A stretch of DNA of 5,018 nt, taken from positions 1 to 5,018 of the forward strand of contig CAMWUP010000192.1 of assembly GCA_947177465.1 (NCBI GenBank). Reading direction: 5' to 3'. Source of the stretch: an uncultured Lachnospiraceae bacterium (lineage in GTDB: Bacteria; Bacillota; Clostridia; Lachnospirales; Lachnospiraceae). Under the pieces are notes generated by a model. It was not told the origin of the DNA and did not search any database. It was given only the letters and a program-made list of their open reading frames with translations. Both the position numbers and the translations under genes were made by a program. Below, one piece after another: positions 1 to 5,018 of the stretch (the stretch's first letter is position 1; each line of letters begins with the position of its first letter).

Positions 1-24
1 TATTATATCTGCATCAACAATTTC

Positions 25-53
25 TTTACAACTAAAAAAAATGCTGTTAGAAT
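25..53 (+). promoter_or_regulatory. Sigma-A-type promoter of the M23 peptidase gene
   Basis: A -35 element TTTACA (25-30) is followed after 17 bases by a -10 element TAGAAT (48-53). A TG at 45-46, one base upstream of the -10, makes it an extended -10 promoter. Transcription would begin near base 60, leaving an untranslated leader of about 50 bases. The spacing and both hexamers are close to consensus, so this is the probable main promoter of the first gene. Bases 1-24 show nothing else I can name. Confidence 0.7.
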
Positions 54-107
54 GGATTTGTCGATTGTTACAAAATTGTGAACTAAAAGAGAGAATCATA
101 GAGAATT

Positions 108-1697
108 ATGTTGAGAATAATTACCATACATCATAAAAGACTGAGATATACATATATGAAATTGGCTGCGGGCATACTTTTTGTAGCAGCACTCTTTTTG
201 CCCTCCTATTCTAAATGGGAAGAACCGGAGGACAATATGTTTACCATTTATTTAAACGGTGAAAACGTAGGGGTAGTCGGGGAGGAAGCACAGGCGGAGG
301 AGCTTTTACAGGCGGTAAGGCGCGAGCTGGTTTCAGATTCGGACGAGATGGTGTTTATGGATGTGGATATGAATCTGGAAAGTGCAGCCGTGCTCTGGGG
401 CAAGGTGGACGACATACAGGAGATAAAGCGCCGTATGCGCGAGGTGCTGGCGTCAAACATCAGGGAAACCATGCATCGCTCTTACGTCGTAAAAGTAAAC
501 AATTATATGGTCAATCTGGCGAGCAGGGAGCAGGTAGTGGAGCTTTTGCAGACTGCGGTTGACCAGTATGATACGGAAGGTAAGTATCAGGTGGAACTGA
601 TACATGAAAACAGCAGAGAATTTGATGTTCTGACAGCCGTGATAACTGACACATCGGAGGAAGGAGAAAAAGAGCAGTCTGCAGACGACATTCCCGAGAT
701 AAAGGGCGGTGTCGAGGCAGATTTCGGCGAGGTTCTCACGGATGTGGAGCCTGACGGGGAAAAGGATTTCGACGATTATGAGCTGGGGCTTGCCGGTATG
801 AACTTTGCAGAAGAGGTGGAAATTGTGGAAGCCTATCTGGATGTGGCGCAGCTTACTCCGCTCGAGCAGGCGATTGAAGAGGTTATCAAGGAGCAGGAGG
901 TCAATGCCGTATATGAGGTTGTCTCCGGCGACACCCTCTCGGAAATTGCCATCAAGGTCAATATCCCCATGGACCAGATTGTGGCTATGAATGATGCTCT
1001 GGAAAGCACGAGCACGACTATTCGTGTGGGGCAGGAGCTTATTATTACCATACCGGAGCCTGAGCTTTCTGTGGACAGGCAGGAGACAATGTATTACGAA
1101 GAAATTTATGACGCACCTATCATTTATAGAGACAGGGACGACTGGTATACGACGCAGACCAGAACCATTCAGGAGCCTTCCGCGGGCTTTCGGAGGGTGG
1201 TGGCGCTTGTTTCCTACCGCAACGACCAGGAGACGGGCAGAGAAATCTTAAAAGAAGTGGTAGAGTATGAGGCAGTGGCTAAGATTGTAGAGAGGGGAAC
1301 CATAATTCCGCCGAGCTACATCAGACCTATCTCCGGCGGCAAACAGACCTCCGGCTTCGGCAGACGAAGCGCTCCCGTCAAGGGCGCAAGTACCTATCAC
1401 AAGGGCGTGGACTGGGCGGTTCCTACCGGAACGGCGGTAGTTGCTTCCTGCGGCGGTACGGTTGTCAAGGCAGGATGGAGCACCGGTTACGGCTACTGCG
1501 TCTACATCAATCATCCGGACGGCAAGCAGACCCGTTATGCGCACTTAAGCAAGGTGCTTGTATCGGTAGGACAGACGGTATCCCAAGGACAGAGGATTGC
1601 GCTTTCCGGCAACACCGGCGTAAGCTCGGGACCGCATCTGCATTTTGAGATACTGATTAACGGAACGCAGGTCAATCCGCTTAACTATTTGGATTAG
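108..1697 (+). CDS. LysM / G5-like / M23 family peptidoglycan metallopeptidase, exported or membrane-anchored
   Basis: This 529-residue protein is predicted to be a zinc-dependent peptidoglycan endopeptidase that cuts cross-linking peptides outside the membrane. A basic N-terminus (HHKRLR, 8-13) precedes a hydrophobic segment at about 18-34, consistent with a signal anchor; a cleaved signal peptide is possible. Residues 45-75 and 126-155 look like two diverged copies of one unit. An acidic, low-complexity linker covers about 180-240. LysM is at about 268-316 (YEVVSGDTLSEIA), a G5-like region at about 318-399, and M23 at about 428-525. The LytM-type residues are complete: H431 and D435 in HKGVD, H479 in YAHL, and H510 and H512 in GPHLHFE, so activity is expected. 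ATG 108 follows an in-frame TAG at 99. Its ribosome binding site is weak, and ATG 156 is an alternative that would lose the basic N-terminus. It lies 159 bases upstream of murA. Substrate bond specificity cannot be read from sequence. Confidence 0.93.
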   Translation: MLRIITIHHKRLRYTYMKLAAGILFVAALFLPSYSKWEEPEDNMFTIYLNGENVGVVGEEAQAEELLQAVRRELVSDSDEMVFMDVDMNLESAAVLWGKVDDIQEIKRRMREVLASNIRETMHRSYVVKVNNYMVNLASREQVVELLQTAVDQYDTEGKYQVELIHENSREFDVLTAVITDTSEEGEKEQSADDIPEIKGGVEADFGEVLTDVEPDGEKDFDDYELGLAGMNFAEEVEIVEAYLDVAQLTPLEQAIEEVIKEQEVNAVYEVVSGDTLSEIAIKVNIPMDQIVAMNDALESTSTTIRVGQELIITIPEPELSVDRQETMYYEEIYDAPIIYRDRDDWYTTQTRTIQEPSAGFRRVVALVSYRNDQETGREILKEVVEYEAVAKIVERGTIIPPSYIRPISGGKQTSGFGRRSAPVKGASTYHKGVDWAVPTGTAVVASCGGTVVKAGWSTGYGYCVYINHPDGKQTRYAHLSKVLVSVGQTVSQGQRIALSGNTGVSSGPHLHFEILINGTQVNPLNYLD

Positions 1698-1707
1698 CAG
1701 GAAGTGT

Positions 1708-1721
1708 CGAACAGGTATTCG
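1708..1721. promoter_or_regulatory. Possible LexA-box-like palindrome upstream of the murA promoter
   Basis: The sequence CGAAC-AGGT-ATTCG matches the Gram-positive LexA (DinR) operator pattern CGAAC-N4-GTTCG at 9 of 10 fixed positions. The mismatch is A for G at 1717, in the second half-site. It ends two bases before the murA -35 element, where a bound repressor could interfere with RNA polymerase. The match is seen directly; function is inference. SOS control of murA is not something I know to be usual, and a chance match is quite possible. Confidence 0.22.
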
Positions 1722-1723
1722 TA

Positions 1724-1752
1724 TTTACAAACTCGTCAGATAGTTATATAAT
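1724..1752 (+). promoter_or_regulatory. Near-consensus sigma-A-type promoter of murA
   Basis: TTTACA (1724-1729) and a perfect TATAAT (1747-1752) are separated by exactly 17 bases. Transcription would start near 1759, giving a murA leader of about 98 bases. This is one of the strongest-looking promoters in the window. No terminator is visible between the M23 stop codon and this promoter, so murA may also be reached by read-through from upstream. Confidence 0.8.
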
Positions 1753-1817
1753 GGTAAAAATAAGTAATTGCATATTAAAGTCTTTCAGGGGTGAATTGTC
1801 GGGGAAATTGGTGCAGC

Positions 1818-1838
1818 ATCGCAGGAACCTCCTGCGGT
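1818..1838 (+). other. Hairpin in the murA leader, just upstream of the ribosome binding site
   Basis: Bases 1818-1826 pair with 1830-1838. The core CGCAGGA/TCCTGCG is perfect, one G-U and one A-U pair lie at its base, and the loop is three bases (ACC). It ends nine bases before the murA ribosome binding site. There is no T-run after it, so it is not a terminator. Its 3' arm includes CCTCCT, the same sequence as the anti-Shine-Dalgarno end of 16S rRNA. The structure is seen; any role in translation or mRNA stability is inference. Confidence 0.5.
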
Positions 1839-1846
1839 ATGCGGAA

Positions 1847-1859
1847 AGAGGAAAGAATG
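1847..1859 (+). promoter_or_regulatory. Ribosome binding site that fixes the murA start
   Basis: AGAGG (1847-1851) lies five bases before ATG 1857. This start gives the family-typical N-terminus MEQYAIQGG and places K22, D305 and R397 at the same numbers as in E. coli MurA. The in-frame GTG at 1791 would add 22 residues unlike the family and would run translation through the leader hairpin. Confidence 0.85.
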
Positions 1860-3149
1860 GAACAATACGCAATTCAGGGCGGAAATCCATTGGTTGGTGA
1901 AGTGGAAATAGGAGGCGCCAAAAATGCGGCGCTTCCTATTATTGCGGCTTCGGTTATGACTGATGAGACCGTTCATATAGAAAATCTTCCGGATGTGCGG
2001 GATACCAATGTGCTGCTTGAAGCGATGCAGGATATCGGCGTACTGGTCAACCGCAGCGGAAGGCATAAGGTAACCATCAATGCCGCCCAAATAAACAATT
2101 TGGTGGTAGATGGGAATAATATTCGAAAAATCAGGGCGTCCTACTATTTTCTGGGTGCGATGCTTGCAAAATATAAAAGTGCTGAGGTAGCGCTGCCGGG
2201 CGGATGTGATATCGGCTGTCGTGCGATTGACCAGCACTTAAAGGGGTTCCGCGCATTGGGTGCGGAGGTAAAAATTGAATATGGATTGATTAAAGCGCGT
2301 GCGGAGAGACTTAAGGGAAATCATATCTATATGGACGTGGTGTCCGTTGGCGCTACCATCAACATTATGATGGTGGCTGCGTTGGCAGAGGGAATGACGA
2401 TTATCGAGAACGCTGCAAAGGAACCGCATGTGGTAGATTTAGCCAACTTTTTAAACAGTATGGGCGCCAATATCAAGGGCGCGGGAACGGATGTGATTCG
2501 TATCAGGGGCGTTGCCGGTCTGCATGGAACAGATTATGCCATCATACCGGACCAGATTGAGGCAGGTACATTCATGTTTGCGGCGGCGATTACCAAGGGC
2601 GATATCACCGTAAAAAATGTAATACCCAAGCATTTGGAGTCCATCACGGCAAAGCTTCTGGAGATTGGCTGTGAAATCGAAGAGTCTGACGATGCGGTTC
2701 GTGTCGTTGCGGCAAAGCCCTTAAGGCCGACACAGGTAAAGACGCTTCCCTATCCCGGTTTTCCCACGGACATGCAGCCGCAGATTACGGTTGCACTGGC
2801 ACTGTCAAGAGGCACCAGCATTGTGACGGAGAGTATCTTTGAAAACCGTTTCAAATATGTGGACGAGCTGACAAGGATGGGCGCGGACATTAAGGTGGAG
2901 AGCAATACCGCCATTGTAAACGGTGTGTCAAAGTATACAGGCGCCAGAATCAACGCGCCGGATTTACGGGCAGGCGCGGCGCTTGTTATGGCGGCGCTGG
3001 CAGCGGAAGGGTTTTCTACGGTGGAGGAGATTCACTATATAGAGCGCGGCTATGAGGATTTTCACTTAAAGCTGCAGTCACTCGGCGCACAGATTGAGAA
3101 GGTGAACTCCGACAGAGATATACAGAAATTCCGATTAAAAACAGGTTGA
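1857..3149 (+). CDS. murA: UDP-N-acetylglucosamine 1-carboxyvinyltransferase (MurA)
   Basis: MurA is cytoplasmic and transfers enolpyruvate from phosphoenolpyruvate to UDP-GlcNAc, the first committed step of peptidoglycan precursor synthesis. The 430-residue product is full length for the EPSP-synthase-like fold made of two inside-out alpha/beta barrels. Signatures visible are GGAKNAALP with K22 and N23, LPGGCDIGCRAID with active-site C117 (the counterpart of E. coli C115) and R122, FPTDMQPQ with catalytic D305, and IERGY with R397. A cysteine at 117, rather than the aspartate seen in naturally resistant enzymes, predicts ordinary fosfomycin sensitivity of the enzyme. Some Bacillota carry two MurA paralogues; this window cannot say which this is. 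The gene has its own promoter and a structured leader. Its TGA stop codon overlaps the -35 of the next promoter, and there is no terminator before the metK leader. Confidence 0.98.
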   Translation: MEQYAIQGGNPLVGEVEIGGAKNAALPIIAASVMTDETVHIENLPDVRDTNVLLEAMQDIGVLVNRSGRHKVTINAAQINNLVVDGNNIRKIRASYYFLGAMLAKYKSAEVALPGGCDIGCRAIDQHLKGFRALGAEVKIEYGLIKARAERLKGNHIYMDVVSVGATINIMMVAALAEGMTIIENAAKEPHVVDLANFLNSMGANIKGAGTDVIRIRGVAGLHGTDYAIIPDQIEAGTFMFAAAITKGDITVKNVIPKHLESITAKLLEIGCEIEESDDAVRVVAAKPLRPTQVKTLPYPGFPTDMQPQITVALALSRGTSIVTESIFENRFKYVDELTRMGADIKVESNTAIVNGVSKYTGARINAPDLRAGAALVMAALAAEGFSTVEEIHYIERGYEDFHLKLQSLGAQIEKVNSDRDIQKFRLKTG

Positions 3150-3174
3150 CAAAGCCGCACAGTAAGAGTATTGT
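3146..3174 (+). promoter_or_regulatory. Promoter of the metK riboswitch transcript, overlapping the murA stop codon
   Basis: A perfect -35 TTGACA (3146-3151) and a -10 TATTGT (3169-3174) are separated by 17 bases. The TGA inside TTGACA is the murA stop codon (3147-3149). Transcription would start near 3181, about 23 bases before the first helix of the riboswitch, which fits a dedicated S-box promoter. Confidence 0.72.
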
Positions 3175-3203
3175 GTATGTAGGCAAGAAAATTAAATATA
3201 TTT

Positions 3204-3320
3204 CCCTTATTCAGAGTGGTGGAGATACATAGGATCTGTGAAGCCACGGCAACCCCGCATAGCGGAAGGTGCCCCCCTGAGCGATTATTCCTGTCAGAGT
3301 ACAGGTCGAACAATAAGTGG
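3204..3320 (+). promoter_or_regulatory. SAM-I (S-box) riboswitch aptamer controlling metK
   Basis: This RNA should bind S-adenosylmethionine and repress metK by product feedback. P1 forms between CTTATT (3206-3211) and AATAAG (3312-3317). The conserved AGAG follows at 3213-3216, and P2a pairs GTGG (3216-3219) with CCAC (3244-3247), with GGAGA and TGAAG giving a kink-turn-like internal loop. The core GGCAACC (3248-3254) opens P3, which closes with CCGC/GCGG and AAGGTGCC. P4 pairs CCTGT or CTGT (from 3290) with ACAG(G) at 3301-3305. AGGA in the P2 loop (3231-3234) can pair with TCCT (3289-3292), the expected pseudoknot position, in competition with the first pairs of P4. The strand joining P3 to P4 is about a dozen bases longer than the family's usual few. 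The pattern match and the metK context make the call firm; ligand affinity is not proven. Confidence 0.93.
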
Positions 3321-3353
3321 ATGTAACGATTGACGTATCGGGTCCGCTTATTG
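3311..3353 (+). promoter_or_regulatory. Antiterminator pairing in the metK leader
   Basis: CAATAAGTGGA (3311-3321) can pair along 11 bases with TCCGCTTATTG (3343-3353), with a single G-U pair. The upstream strand contains the 3' half of riboswitch P1 and the downstream strand contains the 5' half of the terminator. P1 plus terminator and the antiterminator are therefore mutually exclusive, the standard S-box logic: low SAM favours read-through into metK. Confidence 0.85.
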
Positions 3354-3369
3354 CAAGCGGACCTTTTTT
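3341..3369 (+). terminator. Riboswitch-controlled intrinsic terminator ahead of metK
   Basis: GGTCCGCTT (3341-3349) pairs perfectly with AAGCGGACC (3355-3363) around the loop ATTGC, and six Ts follow (3364-3369). It is a textbook intrinsic terminator lying 160 bases before the metK start codon. It should also stop transcripts reading through from murA when SAM is high. Confidence 0.93.
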
Positions 3370-3381
3370 CGTGACAATAGC

Positions 3382-3469
3382 ATGCTGTCTGTTTACTGGG
3401 AAAGCGCCGGTTGCCGTGCAAATCACAATTCCGGCTTTTGCCTGTAAGCAGAAAAAGGCTGTCTGCTTA
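3382..3469 (+). other. Structured metK leader downstream of the riboswitch terminator
   Basis: About 160 bases separate the terminator from metK. Within them TAAGCAGA (3445-3452) pairs perfectly with TCTGCTTA (3462-3469) around a nine-base loop. The same AAGCAGA strand can instead pair with TCTGTTT (3388-3394, one G-U). The two targets lie at the ends of a direct repeat GCTGTCTG (3384-3391 and 3458-3465). A weaker CCGG/CCGG pairing (3407-3410 with 3431-3434) lies between. I recognise no known regulatory RNA here, and no gene that can be supported. Confidence 0.4.
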
Positions 3470-3499
3470 GACTTATGAAGAGGAAGAGATAGACATACA

Positions 3500-3513
3500 G
3501 CCGTTATGACGGC
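3500..3513 (+). other. Short hairpin just upstream of the metK ribosome binding site
   Basis: GCCGT (3500-3504) pairs with ACGGC (3509-3513) around the loop TATG. It ends five bases before the metK ribosome binding site. The ATG at 3506 lies partly in this loop and would add only eight residues to MetK, so it is unlikely to be the start. Confidence 0.4.
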
Positions 3514-3518
3514 GGAAA

Positions 3519-3532
3519 GAGAGGACAAAATG
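3519..3532 (+). promoter_or_regulatory. Ribosome binding site that fixes the metK start
   Basis: GAGAGGA (3519-3525) lies four bases before ATG 3530. This start yields the standard MetK beginning MEKEKLLFTSESVTEGHPDK. The in-frame ATG at 3506 has no comparable site before it. Confidence 0.85.
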
Positions 3533-4723
3533 GAAAAAGAAAAATTGTTGTTTACATCGGAATCTGTGACGGAAGGACATCCCGATAAGGTATGCGACGC
3601 CGTTTCCGATGCGATTCTGGATGCACTGATGGAGCAGGATCCCATGAGCCGCGTGGCGTGTGAGACGGCAAGCTGCACAGGCTTTGTGCTGGTTACGGGT
3701 GAGATTACCACCACGGCATATGTGGATATCCCCAAGCTTGTAAGAGACACTGTAAAGGAAATCGGTTACGATAAATCCGAATATGGCTTTGACGGCAATA
3801 CCTGTGCCGTTATGGTTGCCATCGACGAGCAGTCCGCCGATATTGCAATGGGCGTTGACAAGGCTTTGGAGGCAAGGGAAGCAACTATGACCAACGAAGA
3901 GCTGGAGGCAATCGGCGCCGGCGATCAGGGCATGATGTTTGGCTACGCAACCAATGAAACAGATGAATACATGCCGTATCCGATTTCGCTTGCACATAAG
4001 CTTACCAGACAGCTTACCAAGGTGCGTAAGGACGGCACGTTATCGTATCTGCGTCCTGACGGCAAGAGTCAGGTTTCCGTTGAATATGATGAAAACGGAA
4101 AGCCGGTCAGACTGGAGGCAGTGGTACTTTCTACCCAGCATGACCCGAATGTAACACAGGAGCAGATTCATGCAGACATTAAAAAATATGTATTTGACGA
4201 AGTGCTGCCTGCAGAGCTTCTTGATGAGGATACCAAATATTTTATCAATCCCACAGGACGTTTCGTTATCGGCGGACCGCACGGCGACGCAGGGCTTACC
4301 GGACGTAAGATTATCGTTGACACCTACGGCGGCTATGCGCGTCACGGCGGCGGCGCATTCTCCGGCAAGGACTGCACGAAGGTAGACCGCTCCGCAGCTT
4401 ACGCAGCACGTTATGTTGCAAAAAATATTGTGGCGGCAGGTCTGGCAGACAAATGTGAAATTCAGCTTTCCTATGCAATCGGCGTGGCAAGACCGACCTC
4501 CGTGCGTGTGGAAACCTTTGGCACAGGCCGGCTGTCCGAGTTAGAGCTTGTGAAGATTGTGCGTGAAAACTTTGATTTGCGTCCGGCAGGAATCATCAAA
4601 ATGCTGGATTTACGCCGCCCTATCTACAAGCAGACAGCCGCATACGGACATTTCGGCAGAAACGATTTGGATTTGCCCTGGGAGAAACTGGATAAGGTAG
4701 ATTTATTGAAGAAGTATTTATAA
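3530..4723 (+). CDS. metK: S-adenosylmethionine synthetase (methionine adenosyltransferase)
   Basis: MetK joins L-methionine and ATP to form S-adenosylmethionine, releasing phosphate and pyrophosphate; it is cytoplasmic and usually a tetramer using Mg2+ and K+. The 397-residue product matches the usual bacterial length. Visible signatures are TSESVTEGHPDK with H17, D19 and K20 at the active site, TGEITT with E58, the ATP-binding GAGDQG (129-134) in GAGDQGMMFGYA, INPTGRFVIGGPHGDAGLTGRK (239-260, an often near-invariant stretch), and the loop signature GGGAFSGKD (273-281). No residue expected to be essential is missing. The gene follows a SAM-I riboswitch and terminator, so it should be repressed by its own product. 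It is followed by a long hairpin and then an antiporter gene. The sequence matches the family so well that alternatives are not realistic. Confidence 0.99.
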   Translation: MEKEKLLFTSESVTEGHPDKVCDAVSDAILDALMEQDPMSRVACETASCTGFVLVTGEITTTAYVDIPKLVRDTVKEIGYDKSEYGFDGNTCAVMVAIDEQSADIAMGVDKALEAREATMTNEELEAIGAGDQGMMFGYATNETDEYMPYPISLAHKLTRQLTKVRKDGTLSYLRPDGKSQVSVEYDENGKPVRLEAVVLSTQHDPNVTQEQIHADIKKYVFDEVLPAELLDEDTKYFINPTGRFVIGGPHGDAGLTGRKIIVDTYGGYARHGGGAFSGKDCTKVDRSAAYAARYVAKNIVAAGLADKCEIQLSYAIGVARPTSVRVETFGTGRLSELELVKIVRENFDLRPAGIIKMLDLRRPIYKQTAAYGHFGRNDLDLPWEKLDKVDLLKKYL

Positions 4724-4730
4724 ATGGTTA

Positions 4731-4778
4731 GTCCTGTGGGAGATGGTGCGTGGTAATATGCGCCGTCTCCCATAGGAC
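4731..4778 (+). terminator. Long hairpin after metK, probable terminator or processing signal
   Basis: Bases 4731-4750 pair with 4759-4778 along 20 positions with no mismatch: 16 Watson-Crick pairs and four G-U wobbles, with the eight-base loop TGGTAATA. It begins seven bases after the metK stop codon. What follows is GTTTGTGAG rather than a clean T-run, so termination may be weak and partial read-through to the antiporter gene is plausible. No clear promoter is visible between the hairpin and that gene. The stem is certain; the role is inference. Confidence 0.6.
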
Positions 4779-4804
4779 GTTTGTGAGTCAGCAGTTAAAT
4801 TACG

Positions 4805-4820
4805 AGGAGATATGTATATG
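4805..4820 (+). promoter_or_regulatory. Ribosome binding site that chooses between two close ATGs
   Basis: AGGAG (4805-4809) stands eight bases before ATG 4818 but only two before the in-frame ATG at 4812. The spacing favours 4818 as the start of the antiporter gene. Confidence 0.8.
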
Positions 4821-5018
4821 AGTCTGGAGATGATAGAGGCGGGGTGGTTATCTCTTTTGCCGCCGCTGATTGCGATTACGCTGGCTTTGATTAGCAAAGA
4901 GGTATATTCCTCTCTTTTTCTGGGAATTTTGGCAGGTATGTGCGTGTACTGCTTTTCCACAGGAGGAAATATTCTGCAGGCAGTTACCTATGTTTTTGAT
5001 ATGATTGCGGTGAAAATC
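4818..5018 (+). CDS. Na+/H+ antiporter, NhaC family (5' part only; runs off the window)
   Basis: The 67 visible codons begin MSLEMIEAGWLSLLPPLIA and remain open to the last base, so the gene is cut by the window edge rather than broken. The protein would be an integral membrane transporter exchanging Na+ for H+, for sodium and pH balance. The support is GWLSLLPPLIAITLALISKE (9-28) followed by VYSSLFLGILAG, the usual N-terminal pattern of NhaC-type antiporters with a first membrane helix at about 10-25 and a second at about 29-47. Family members are generally over 400 residues, so most of the gene lies outside. Substrate may differ, because some NhaC relatives carry other ions or amino acids. 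It follows metK by 94 bases, across the long hairpin, and may depend partly on read-through from metK. Confidence 0.8.
   Translation, partial: MSLEMIEAGWLSLLPPLIAITLALISKEVYSSLFLGILAGMCVYCFSTGGNILQAVTYVFDMIAVKI

Noticed and set aside
68..84. Inverted repeat around TTACAAAATTGTGAA upstream of the M23 gene, considered as an operator
   Set aside because: Only four or five base pairs match without a bulge in AT-rich DNA, which is expected by chance.
1791..1856. GTG at 1791 as an upstream murA start
   Set aside because: It would add 22 residues with three cysteines that are foreign to MurA, and the site at 1847-1851 fits ATG 1857 well.
1759..1856. T-box or other amino-acid-sensing leader in front of murA
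   Set aside because: The T-box sequence (TGGNACCGCG) and a specifier stem are absent, and no terminator follows.
1785..2237. Open reading frame of 150 codons on the minus strand over the murA 5' end
   Set aside because: It is antisense to conserved murA codons, with no domain or convincing start region.
3407..3438. CCGG...CCGGCTTTT considered as a second intrinsic terminator in the metK leader
   Set aside because: The stem is only four or five pairs, the loop is about 20 bases and there are just four Ts; a constitutive terminator here would also defeat metK expression.
3382..3447. A 21-codon leader peptide (MLSVYWES...) between the riboswitch terminator and metK, ending at the base of the 8-bp hairpin
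   Set aside because: There is no ribosome binding site before the ATG and no enrichment in methionine codons, so attenuation by translation is not supported.
3211..3750. Open reading frame of 179 codons on the minus strand over the riboswitch
   Set aside because: It crosses the SAM riboswitch, its terminator and metK, and resembles no protein family; it is a shadow frame.
3473..3997. Open reading frame of 174 codons on the minus strand across the metK leader and 5' end
   Set aside because: It lies antisense to well-supported metK and the structured leader, has no recognisable domain, and its composition (many Cys and His) is typical of a shadow frame.

Overview
The window looks like an ordinary chromosomal housekeeping segment of a Gram-positive bacterium, most likely a clostridial Bacillota of the Lachnospiraceae type. 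That placement is an inference. It rests on moderately GC-rich coding DNA between AT-rich spacers, AGGAGG-type ribosome binding sites, sigma-A-like promoters, a SAM-I (S-box) riboswitch in front of metK, and a LysM-G5-M23 wall hydrolase. All genes are on the + strand.

Layout: (1) Bases 1-107 hold a good extended -10 promoter. (2) 108-1697 encodes a membrane-anchored or exported M23 metallopeptidase with an N-terminal duplicated segment, an acidic linker, LysM, a G5-like region and a complete catalytic domain. (3) 1698-1856 holds a near-consensus promoter and a hairpin leader for murA, with a LexA-box-like palindrome directly upstream of the -35. (4) 1857-3149 is murA, the first committed step of peptidoglycan synthesis, with all key residues present. 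(5) 3146-3529 is a 380-base regulatory region. It has a promoter whose -35 overlaps the murA stop codon, a SAM-I riboswitch with an unusually long P3-P4 joining strand, an antiterminator/terminator pair, and about 160 bases of further structured leader. (6) 3530-4723 is metK. (7) 4724-4817 contains a 20-bp-stem hairpin and the ribosome binding site of the next gene. (8) 4818 to the window end is the 5' end of an NhaC-type Na+/H+ antiporter gene, open at the edge.

The first two genes share a wall theme: MurA supplies precursor and the M23 enzyme cuts mature wall. Each of the first three genes appears to have its own promoter, but no terminator is visible between M23 and murA or between murA and the metK promoter, so read-through is likely. 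metK is under classic feedback control: when SAM is abundant the riboswitch should favour the terminator at 3341-3369. I see no mobile element, CRISPR array, tRNA or rRNA, and no protein-coding system that looks new. The points most worth a second look are RNA-level: the expanded riboswitch junction, the structured leader after the terminator, and the long hairpin between metK and the antiporter gene.
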